DNA of 64,000 bases from Meloidogyne chitwoodi. Its lineage: Eukaryota; Nematoda; Chromadorea; Rhabditida; Meloidogynidae. Below, piece after piece: positions 1 to 8,791 of this stretch. The notes beneath the pieces were generated by a model that saw only the letters and a program-made list of their open reading frames with translations, did no database searches and was not told the DNA's origin. Each line of letters opens with the position of its first letter. The first letter of the stretch is position 1. The stretch is from assembly GCA_015183035.1 (NCBI GenBank), contig JACZZP010000007.1:496001-560000 (forward strand). Direction: 5' to 3'. The position numbers were made by a program, and so were the translations under genes.

Positions 1-1
1 T

Positions 2-205
2 ATTTCAACAAAATTTGAATTAATTCCTCGAAAATATATTTTTAAAGATTATTTAATCCAAAGAGAAGTAAAAACAATTTCTAAAAATATAATTTTTCAA
101 GATTTACAACAAAAATGGTTTTTAATTGGTCAAGATGATTATTATTTTATGAATAAAGATGGAATGTTTGAAAAAATTATTTATTTGAAAAATTTAGAAA
201 ATTAA
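2..205 (+). CDS. secreted 'MNSK' family, copy 0: last exon only (window edge)
   Basis: The frame is open from the window edge to a TAA at 203-205 and encodes 67 residues. It matches exon 4 of the complete family members at 27936-28186 and 30735-30994: the shared blocks REVKTISKNI, WFLIG..DDYYFM and KDGM.EKIIYL occur in the same order. Upstream exons lie outside the window. The 3' flank (a degenerate 'cggaaccagcatattacagcgaa' type segment) is also related to the 3' flanks of copies B and C, so the duplication extends beyond the coding part. Function is unknown. Confidence 0.8.
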   Translation: MSTKFELIPRKYIFKDYLIQREVKTISKNIIFQDLQQKWFLIGQDDYYFMNKDGMFEKIIYLKNLEN

Positions 206-284
206 AAAGTTGAGTGTTTCGGAACCAGCATATTACAGCGAAGAATTAAAAAAACATTTTTTAATATTTTTTATATACTAGCGT

Positions 285-312
285 AATGGTTCGTCCTAAC
301 TGGCGAACCATT
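285..312. repeat. small perfect hairpin
   Basis: A 9-bp inverted repeat (aatggttcg / cgaaccatt) with a 10-base loop lies just downstream of the copy 0 stop codon. Nothing shows whether it is functional. Confidence 0.4.
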
Positions 313-344
313 TAAACTTTTTGACATAAAACAAAATTTTCAAC

Positions 345-606
345 ATTCACAATTTTAAATAAACAAAAGCTTTAATTTTTTTATAGCCTTAAATTGCACT
401 TTTTAATAATATTAAATGTTTTGATTGTCGTTATTTCATAATACACTACAATATTTGTATTAATTTTAATTATAATCAAAGGCGAGCCGAAAATGTTTTT
501 GAAATATAAAATTTGAAAAAAATTATATTTCATTTCTTAAATTTATTTTTTTAAATTCTTTTATTATATTTCAAAATTTATTTTCGGCTCTCCTTTGACT
601 ATAATT
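345..606. repeat. inverted copy of the family upstream module plus palindromic repeat
   Basis: Positions 471-606 are a palindrome: 'tataatcaaaggcgagccga' on the left pairs with 'tcggctctcctttgactata' on the right, with AT-rich sequence between. The segment at about 385-455 is the reverse complement of the module found upstream of copies A, B and C (tgtattatgaaata.cgac..tcaaaaca, then tattaaaaa.gtgca). The same palindrome family recurs at 24971-25236, with single arms at about 17310-17345 and 28795-28840. Confidence 0.65.
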
Positions 607-629
607 AGAATATAAATATTATAGATTAA

Positions 630-1100
630 AATGGTATTACTCTCATTGTGCGGAAATGCCTTTGAATCGAGATATAGGTCCCTGAATATTGCAAACCATA
701 GAGGGGAGGGACTAAGCTCATTTTGGGGTAAAAATTCAAAAATTAGCATGAAAGCTGATTCGAAAGAACTATTAAAGTTGAGTCGAATGAGACCAGAATA
801 AACGTGATTGCACGATTTTGAACAAAGTTTTGAAAGATCGTATGCTGTAAATACGTCAAACTTGGACCTTTTGGTAGTGTTTTATTACTTCTTCATTTTT
901 GATCCCATGGCTGGTTGGCTTTTGGTACATACGTTATTCTACGGTGCAAATTACAACAAAATAATTAATTCAGTGAAAATAATCTAAGTGCAGCCGCGGT
1001 AATCACATAAAATAAGCTTACTCCCCTCTATGGTTTTGCAATATTCATGGACCTATATCTCGATTCAAAGTCATTTCCGCACAATGAGAGTAATACCATT
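630..1100. mobile_element. MITE-like element with ~90-bp inverted repeats (same family as 51094-51717)
   Basis: The left arm (atggtattactctcattgtg... to accatagaggggag, about 631-712) is inverted at about 1018-1099. The interior contains 'ggctggttggcttttggtac' and a block that is nearly identical in the element at 51.1-51.7 kb. No transposase is visible. The target duplication is unclear. Confidence 0.7.
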
Positions 1101-1187
1101 CGACTCAGCTCGTCAAGATGAATCGAATAGTATGACTTGATACAATTTACCACTGGATCTATACTACAGCCTATTTTTTATTATGGG

Positions 1188-1280
1188 AGGAATTTTCCGC
1201 TAAAAGAGGAACTTTCAAGGAGGAATTTTCCGGTAATTCTTTTTGGGAAGGAATTTTCCGAAAATCTTCGCGGAGGAATC
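1188..1280. repeat. short tandem repeat, unit about gaggaattttccg
   Basis: Three to four imperfect copies of 'ggaggaattttccg' separated by about 20 bp. No coding potential is seen. Confidence 0.5.
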
Positions 1281-1396
1281 TTTCGTACACCATACTTAAC
1301 GAGAAAAATGTAAATCCAACCCTCTATTTGATCTCAAAAATAAAAAATTAAATAAAAAATTAATTAAAATAAATATTTATTTTATTTAAAAAAAAA

Positions 1397-3365
1397 TTAA
1401 AAACGTGAAAATATTCTCTTAGACAAATAATTATTTAATTGGGGTAATTGATAAACTTTTTTACGTAATTCAACCAATTCTGGATATTTATTAAGAATAA
1501 AAGGTCTAACAGCTGCTAAAGACTCAACAAAATCAGCTACTAAAAAATCTGGCCAAGATAATTTTTTAAAAAGAAAATTTGAAGAAAATAGGCGTAATTG
1601 GCGTTGATAAATTGGTAAAAATTGTTCCACTAAATTTTGAAATTTTTCAAAAGTTGAAGCATTTTCTTGTTGAATTTGTGTTTCAGTTAAAAAAAGAAAA
1701 TCGTGAAAAGCAGAAAATGAGTCTTTGTGAAAGTCAGCAAATTCACTTTAAATTTAAAAAAAATTTAAAAAATTAAAACTCTCGTTATAAGGGCAAAGTT
1801 TTCAAAGGACAGAGATCTACAGGTATCTTCCTATATCATAAATAGAGTTTGATAAAACATGCACGAACAAATTGTTAACCGACTAACTGACCACTGTCTC
1901 TCCGAAGGTTAACTTAATCTCTCGTTTGTAAGAAATAAAGAAAGGTAGTGATCAGTAGAGAAAATATTTACAATTCTTTTGTACAATTCCTTTTAATTTT
2001 ATACAATTTTCTCTACTGACCACTACTTTTCTACGTCTCTTACAAACGAGAGATTAAGTAAACCTTCGGAGAGACAGTGGTCAGTTATGGTTAGTTAACA
2101 ATTTGTTCGTACATGTTTTGTTAAACCCTATTTATAAATGTGTTTTTATGTTTTTATGTTTATCTTAGTCTTTATAATGAAAGTTAATTGTATTTAGGTT
2201 GATCTGAATGTTAAATTCCGTTATAAGGACACCCCATAATTTGTTGTGAATTGTTACTATTTCCAAAGCATTTCTCCCCTCTTTGTTAATTTGTTTAAAT
2301 GTTTATTAAAATAAAATTTAAAAAAAATATAATTAAATTAATTTACTCTATTTTAGCACTCTCCCATAAATCATCACCAATTAAATCATTTTGTTTTGCA
2401 ATTAATCTCATTATTGCAAATGATTCTGCCATCTCACGTCCATCAGCTAGTTTAATTAAGGGAACATGTCCAAATGGTGTTCCTTTAATTTTTTAAAATT
2501 TTATTTAAATAAAGCAATCCTCCCAAATTATTTATAATTTTTTAAAAAAATTTAAAAATTATTTTAACTATTTTTAAAAGATTCTCCAAGTCCATCAGTG
2601 CCCAACCATCTTTCTCTGCTAATTCTATAATCAACAAAAGAAATATTTAAATAATTTAATAAAAGACGTATAGGCTCTCCTCTTCCTCGAAAATTTAAAT
2701 AAAATAAAGTTAAATTATTTAATTCGACTTGTTTAAGAGAATTAATTATTTCTTGTTGTTCATTTGGGAAGGAAACATCATCTTGCTATTAAAATTAATA
2801 TTTAATTATTTTTTAAAAATTTAATTATTTTGTTTTTTTTTAATTTAATTTTTATTAATAAATATATTAAAAGATAACATTAGAGGGAAAATATAATTTT
2901 TAAAAAAATATTAATTTTAATTCAAAAATAAGGTTAAGCCTAATAAATAAAATAAGTTGATTACTGTAAGTTTAATAAATTTATTATTTATGGAAGTAAA
3001 AAAATTAAATTTAATTATACATATTTATTTATTTTAATTTAATTTAATTATATTTATTTTTTTTTACAATTTTTATTGGCGAAATAAATTGTCTTTTATT
3101 ATTATTTTGAACAATTTGACGACGTATAGGTAAGTCATCTTTTGATTCTTCATTTATATTTAAATTAGTGTTATTAATATCACTAGTAATATTTAAATTT
3201 TTAGAAGTTTCAGTACTTTATAATTTAATTAAAATTAATTAAATTAATTATTATTTAATTTTTAAATAATAAATAAATTTACCAATTAATTAAAAGTAAT
3301 AAATTACCAAAAAACAAAATTTTAATAATTAATAGAAAAAATAAATTATTTGAATAAATAAACAT
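1397..3365 (-). CDS. sigma-class glutathione S-transferase with signal peptide and N-terminal extension
   Basis: Five exons on the minus strand: 3365-3283, 3215-3068, 2785-2569, 2482-2347, 1745-1397; all phases agree, giving 310 codons plus stop. Residues 1-27 form a hydrophobic signal segment (MFIYSNN then LFFLLIIKILFF). Residues 28-100 are an N/K-rich linker. The GST fold follows: thioredoxin-like part LTLFYLNFRGRGEPIRLL (probable catalytic Tyr106), TPFGHVPLI, ESFAIMRLIA, then the helical domain LSWPDFLVADFV and KYPELVELRKKV. This is the prostaglandin-D-synthase/sigma type; it would conjugate glutathione to electrophiles. Typical sigma GSTs have about 205 residues and no leader, so secretion and the extension are the odd points. 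Secreted sigma GSTs are known from root-knot nematode gland cells; a host-facing role here is inference. Intron 4 carries a palindromic MITE. Confidence 0.93.
1838..2135. mobile_element. 298-bp palindromic MITE in GST intron 4
   Basis: Arms of about 125 bp are inverted: 1838-1962 (ataaatagagtttgataaaa ... cagtagagaaaa) pairs with 2003-2135 (ttttctctactgaccacta ... ccctatttat). Only about 40 bases separate them. There is no coding sequence. It would form one long hairpin in the GST pre-mRNA. Confidence 0.8.
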
Positions 3366-4190
3366 TTTTGAACACACAATTATACCTAAAATTAATTAAT
3401 TAAAAATTAAAAATAAAAATTAAAAATAAATAAATAAAAAAGGAGGTGAATTACCTGAATATATTTCTCTTCCTTGTTTTTTTAATAATATTTTTATTAT
3501 TATTTTTTTAGTCAAAAAAATATATTTATATTTAGGTCAAAGTAAGTAATTATATATTAAAAATAAATAATTATTGTGTGATAATTTTATTAATAACAAA
3601 AAATTGAGTTTAATGTACTAAATAGGTCAACAAAAAAATAAATAAAATATTTAAAAAATAATAAATATAATTATTTTTATTAAATTTATTTTATCAAATT
3701 TATTAAATTTAATTACAATTTTAAAATAATAATTAATTTTTTAAAGGCAAATATTGGTTAAAAAATATTTATTTACATTAATGGCAAGTGGAACTGAATT
3801 ATGGCAATTAAAAAAATAAAATGGCAAAAATAAATTGACAAGAAATAAAATTTGGAAAGAAGCTATTTAATAATAATTTTATAAAAAATAAACATTTTAT
3901 GGCATTTTGGCATTTATTTTTAATTTTTATTATTTCAATAATACACATTCTTGTAGGCTAAAAGAATATATAATTACATATTTTTAAATAAATCGAAAAA
4001 TAACATTTTTGACCAAATAAATGTCTAAAAAATTAAAAGGAATAGAAAAAATATTTTTTGGCATTTAATATGTGTTTTTTATGGTAAAATAGTATTATTA
4101 AAATAATTAAATTTCAAAAATTTAATATTGCATTTTTATATGGAAAAAATAAAATTTTATTGCACAAATTAATTTAATTTAAATAAATAT
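3366..4190. other. intergenic, GST to N/Q-rich gene
   Basis: Very AT-rich. It holds the GST upstream region and the 3' flank of the gene at 4191-5300. I see no coding signal or RNA gene on either strand. Confidence 0.5.
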
Positions 4191-5300
4191 TTACAGAAGA
4201 GATTCCTCATCTCTTTTAATTTTCTTTTCTTCAGGAGTATTCGAATCTTCAATATTATTATTATTATTTGTAAATTCTATTAATTTATCTTTTTCTTCAA
4301 AATTATTATTTAAACAATTATTATTTGTTTGAGGTATTAATTCTGTTAAATTATTATTTTCAATTGAAAAAGTTTCATTTTTATTATTATTTTCCTCTTC
4401 TAATTCATTAATTTGTTGTTGGTTATTAGAATAAAAATTATTGTTTTGTTCGTTTGAAATTGAAGCTAAATTATTATTAGAAACCAGAACAGATGAATTT
4501 GAACAAATAATAGGAGGAATATTATTTGTTGTTGATGAAAGTATTGTTAATGTTTTTGGAGAATTTATTAAATTTGTTGTTTCATTTGTTGTTGTTGTCA
4601 AAACATTTGTTTCTATTTGTTCTAAAACATTTATGTTTTGTTGAGAATATTCTGATTGTTGTTTTTGTGAATATTCTGATTGTTGTTTTACTTGTTTTTC
4701 TGATTTTTGTTGTTTTTGTTTTTCTTTTTGTTGTTGTTCATTTATTATATCAACTAAATGTTGTTGTTGTTGTCTCTCAGCTGTGGCTAATGCTGCTGCT
4801 ACTGCTGCACGGGAAGAGTTGTTTGAATGAGCACCTCCTAAAATAAATATAAAGTGAGAATGTTTGATATGAACATTTAGAATTTTCAAGTTTAGATAAA
4901 CATCCCATTTATTCGCAATAAAATATTTTATCTTTATTTTGGAGTAAAATATTTTCTTGCGAATAAATGGGGTGTGTACCTAAATTAAAAAATTCCGAAC
5001 ATATTTTATTTCAATTCCTCAACAAATAATCTCAAAAATTAAATTTATATACAAACTTCCTCTTCCACGTCCTCCACCTCTTCCACCGCCACCACCACCC
5101 CTTTGTTTTCCAATAACTTTAGTTGTTGTTTTTCTAGTATTAATATTAATTGCTGGAGGAGTAGAGGGTAAAGATAACAAAATATTATTATTATTATCTC
5201 CATGTATTGAAGATGAACTATTAGAAAAATCACCCAAAGAATGATGATGGTGGTGATGATGATTATGATGATTACAATTGTTAATTCCTCCACTAACCAT
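4191..5300 (-). CDS. N/Q-rich, glycine-arginine containing protein of unknown function
   Basis: Two coding exons on the minus strand: 5300-5057 and 4837-4191, 296 residues, phase-consistent. The chosen start is the first ATG after a good acceptor (TTTTCAG at 5358-5354); the frame is open back to that acceptor, so a spliced upstream exon cannot be excluded. Visible parts are a His run at residues 11-20, a GGGGGGRGGGRGRGRG segment around 68-83, an Ala-rich helix-like stretch (AAVAAALATAERQQQQ) and long Q/K/E then N-rich disordered tracts. The Gly-Arg tract suggests nucleic-acid binding, but no named domain is recognised. It starts only about 160 bp after the hlh-1 stop on the same strand, so it may be the downstream gene of an operon. 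The intron holds a hairpin at 4904-4971. Confidence 0.75.
4904..4971. repeat. hairpin, about 28-bp arms, in the intron of the N/Q-rich gene
   Basis: 'cccatttattcgca' plus 'ataaaatatttta' is repeated in inverse orientation at 4944-4971 with a short loop. This looks like a small MITE or a structured intron element. Confidence 0.65.
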
Positions 5301-5353
5301 ATTATTATTATTAGATAAAATTTGTTGTTGTTGTTGTTGAAAGTATGTTATGT

Positions 5354-5358
5354 CTGAA
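5354..5358 (-). promoter_or_regulatory. putative SL trans-splice acceptor between hlh-1 and the downstream gene
   Basis: On the minus strand TTTTCAG ends at 5354, 159 bases after the hlh-1 stop (5513) and 53 bases before the first ATG of the next gene (5300). Nematode operon genes are typically about 100 bp apart with such an acceptor. Whether SL2 or SL1 is added here cannot be seen. Confidence 0.45.
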
Positions 5359-5512
5359 AATAAATATTATATTATTATTTTAAATAATTTAGTAGTATTT
5401 TTGATATTTTTTTTTTTCGACAAAATTAAGGAATTATAAAAATTAAAAAAATTTTTTTGAGTTATTTCCATTTTAAAACAAAATTTAAACACTTTAAAAT
5501 ATTTTATTAAAA

Positions 5513-8434
5513 TTAAATACTATCAATATGATGACCAGAATGTTCTAAATGACAACAACCAGGGGCATGTTGTATTGAGGGTGTTGTTGTGACATCCAAA
5601 CAAACAGCCTCATATAAACCTCTATTTTTATAATAATTATGTATTATTGAAGGGAAATTATTCTAAAATATTAATTTAATATTAATTTATTAATTTAAAT
5701 TTATTTAAAAAATTACCAAACAAAATTCTCCATTTTCATTGGTTTCCATTTGATTTTGCCCTGAAGAATTATTATTTACCCCATTATTTTCTACATTTAA
5801 TATTTCTGAAGAATTGCTTTGTAAAGCTGTAGCAAGTATTGGTTCCATTTTTACGTGTGTTTGTAATAAATGTTCTAACATATTAATATATTCTATTGCT
5901 CCTCTAAGTATTTCTACCTTTATTTTATTTAATTAAATTAATTTTTTTTAATTTTTAAAAATTTTAATAAAATCAAAAAAATTTTAAAAATAATTAAAAT
6001 AAATAAGTTTGTTTACTTTTGATACCTTCGGCAAGCGTTGTTGAGGATTAGGACAAGTCCTAGCCTTTACAACTTCAAATGCATCCTTTTTTAATTAAAA
6101 AATAAATAATAATTTTTATTAAAAAATTATTCTAAATTAAATATTTAAACAAAATAAAAATAAAAAAAAAATATTTTTTTTATTTACATTAACTTTGCGT
6201 AGACGACGTCTCTCGCGCATTGTTGCAGCCTTTCTTCTTTCAACAGAATATTTTGCTTTAAAAAAATTTTTTATTTAATTTAAAAAAATTTTTGATTAAA
6301 AATAATATTTTTCAATAAATAAAAATTTATTTATTTATTTTAATAAATAAAAATTTATTTATTTATTTTTACTTTTTTTTATTCCAGGTGGTCCATTTAT
6401 TATAGCTAAAGAAATATTATTATTATTATTTAAATTATTTGTTGAATCAAAATTATTATTAGAAGAGGGTAGGGGTGGTTGTTGTTGTATTTGTGGTAAT
6501 GTTGTGGTTGTTATATTATTTGTTTTTGATAAAGCTAAATTTGCTGATTTTGAACTATTTGGGACACGTCTTTTTGGTTCATCTTTTTTTAAATAATTAA
6601 TTAATTAATTTAAAATTAATTAATTAATTAATTTAAAATTAAATAAAATAAATATTAGATTAAATAACAATTAAAAACCCTTTTTTAATATTTTTAATTT
6701 TATTTAGTCTTAATTAATATTTTTTAATTAAATAAAATATAAACAGTTAATTAGTACTATAAAGACAGTTTAATAAAAAGGGAGAGAGATAGGGGGTATA
6801 AAGAAAAACTGGAAGAGACAGTCTTATTGTGTGAGTGTATCCACTTTATAAAAAAATAGGAAAGATTATTAAAAAAAAATATTTTTTGAAATTTTTGCCA
6901 AAAATATTTAATGTTTTAAGAGTCAATTAAATATATATTTTTTTTTAAATTTACTTTTTGTTGTTCTAATAGTTGTATTATTATTTGTTGAATTTCTTAA
7001 ATTTCCTCCAGATATATTTTGTTGTCTTCTTATATTAATTTGTATATTATTATTATTATTATTTGTTTGTTGTTCTGATTGTTGTTGTTGTTGTGGATGT
7101 GTAGATTGAGGAGGGGGAGGCCTTTGAATTATTAAATTATTATTTGAATTTTGTTGATGTGTAGATAAAACATTTGCTGGAAATAATTCGGTTAAACGAC
7201 CATTTTGTTGTTGAATTTGGTGAACAAATTCGGTTGAGGGTGAAGGGGAACTTTAAAAGAATTTTTTAAGTTTTTGTTTGAATTTTTTTTAATTTTATTA
7301 AAATTTTAGCCCTAATAAATTTCAAAAAATTTTTTTTAAATAAAAAAAGAATGTGCCTTCTCTGTTGTATCAAATGTTGGTGTAATATAGACGTTCCAAC
7401 CCCATTTATCCCTCCTCCATTTTGTTGAAGTGCATTGCTTAAAATAACCGTTGGAGTTGAGGAAAATGAGCTTAGAGAAGATCCACCAATGCCATAATCT
7501 TTTTAAAAAATAAAATAATTTAATAAATTATTATTTACCTAAATATCCTGTGGGAACAATTGTATATGCTGGAGTTGATGTTTGTACTGTTCCAATACCT
7601 CCACCATTATAATAACCACCACCAACAGATGGTTGGTAACGATAGAGTTGTTGTTCATAACTGGGCAGTCCTCCTATTTTTTAACTTATTTTAATGTGCC
7701 TTTAGAGTATCCCCTTATAATACTCAGACTCAAATAACCCCTATTCAGACTCAAATAACCTCTTATAATAAGACTCAAATAACCTCTTATAATACTCAGA
7801 CTCAAATAACCCCTATTCAGACTCAAATAACCTCTTATAATAAGACTCAAATAACCTCTTATAATAAGACTCAAATAACCTCTTATAATACTCAGACTCA
7901 AATAACCCCTATTCAGACTCAAATAACCTCTTATAATAAGACTCAAATAACCTCTTATAATAAGACTCAAATAACCTCTTATAATAAGACTCAAATAACC
8001 TCTTATAATACTCAGACTCAAATAACCCCTATTCAGACTCAAATAACCTCTTATAATAAGACTCAAATAACCTCTTATAATAAGACTCAAATAACCTCTT
8101 ATAATAAGACTCAAATAACCTCTTATAATAAGACTCAAATAACCTCTTATAATACTCAGACTCAAATAACCCCTTATAATACTCAGACTCAAATAACCCT
8201 TCAATCCTTAATAATAAAGAGACCACCCCCAATAATCTAACCATTAATCACAGTATAATCCATGAGTGAATTAGCAGCCATAGAAGAAGCAGTAAGTGTT
8301 GCCAAAGTATCCCCATCTACTAAAGAAGCAGCTGACAACAATTGTTGTTGTGTAGAAGGACTAGTTGAAAAATCACCATAAATATTATCATATTGATTTG
8401 AGGGATGGGCGTTGTGATGATGAGAGCCATTCAT
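5513..8434 (-). CDS. hlh-1: MyoD-family myogenic bHLH transcription factor (HLH-1 ortholog)
   Basis: Nine exons on the minus strand: 8434-8242, 7673-7539, 7498-7357, 7250-6955, 6582-6373, 6255-6188, 6085-6026, 5917-5717, 5662-5513. All phases agree; 484 residues. The bHLH domain spans about residues 329-387: VERRKAATMRERRRLRKVN, then AFEVVKARTCPNPQQRLPK and VEILRGAIEYINMLE. The basic region keeps the Ala-Thr myogenic code residues before MRERRRL. This protein binds E-boxes as a dimer and drives body-wall muscle fate; function is transferred from the family. The N-terminal 320 residues are Q/N-rich and unlike vertebrate MyoD. The C-terminus has His and Cys residues (GCCHLEHSGHH). Intron 3 uses a GC donor (7356-7355). 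Intron 1 is largely a minisatellite. The start follows an AG (ATTAATTAG) 7 bases upstream, compatible with spliced-leader addition. Confidence 0.96.
7690..8205. repeat. minisatellite filling hlh-1 intron 1
   Basis: About 500 bp of tandem units of 17 to 30 bp. On the plus strand the unit types are 'actcaaataacctcttataa' followed by 'taag' or 'tactcag', and 'actcaaataacccctattcag'. The variants alternate in blocks that recur in the same order, giving a higher-order structure. On the minus strand it stays open for 172 codons (GYLSLIIR repeats), but it lies exactly between the donor at 8241 and the acceptor at 7674 of hlh-1, so it is intronic. Confidence 0.9.
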
Positions 8435-8531
8435 TGGTTACCTAATTAATTAATTAAATAATTTAATTTATTCTAATAGAACGACATTTTTTCTAATTAT
8501 TTTAACCTCTTACTTATACAATAATTATTAT

Positions 8532-8783
8532 CAGAGCTGTGCAAAATATGCAAATGCATGTTTTGCATGCGGATATGCCTCGAGTAGAGAAGCTCAAAAA
8601 TGGTGTTTTTACATTGGTACGAGTTGGTTAGGACCCGGTTCTTATAGCATATTTTTGCATATTTTGGCACTTTCGTGCATATTTGCATATAATGCATATT
8701 TGAGCAATTTTTGCATATTTTGGAGCATATACTTATATATGCGCATATTTTGCGATTTTCCGTGCATATTTTGCACAGCCCTG
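8532..8783. mobile_element. hAT-like MITE (CAGAGCTGTGCAAAATATGC ends)
   Basis: Termini cagagctgtgcaaaatatgc and gcatattttgcacagccctg are inverted. An 8-bp target duplication attattat flanks it (8524-8531 and 8784-8791). The interior is a run of 'gcatatttt' motifs. There is no transposase. 8-bp duplications with CAGRG ends fit the hAT superfamily. Confidence 0.85.
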
Positions 8784-8791
8784 ATTATTAT

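Noticed and set aside
4441..4846. Plus-strand ORFs of 67 and 106 codons
   Set aside because: They are antisense shadows of the N/Q-rich exon (CAA/AAT runs read as Leu/Val/Phe).
7686..8244. 172- and 71-codon minus-strand ORFs with GYLSL or FESEYYK repeats
   Set aside because: They are frames through the minisatellite that lies exactly between the donor and acceptor of hlh-1 intron 1.
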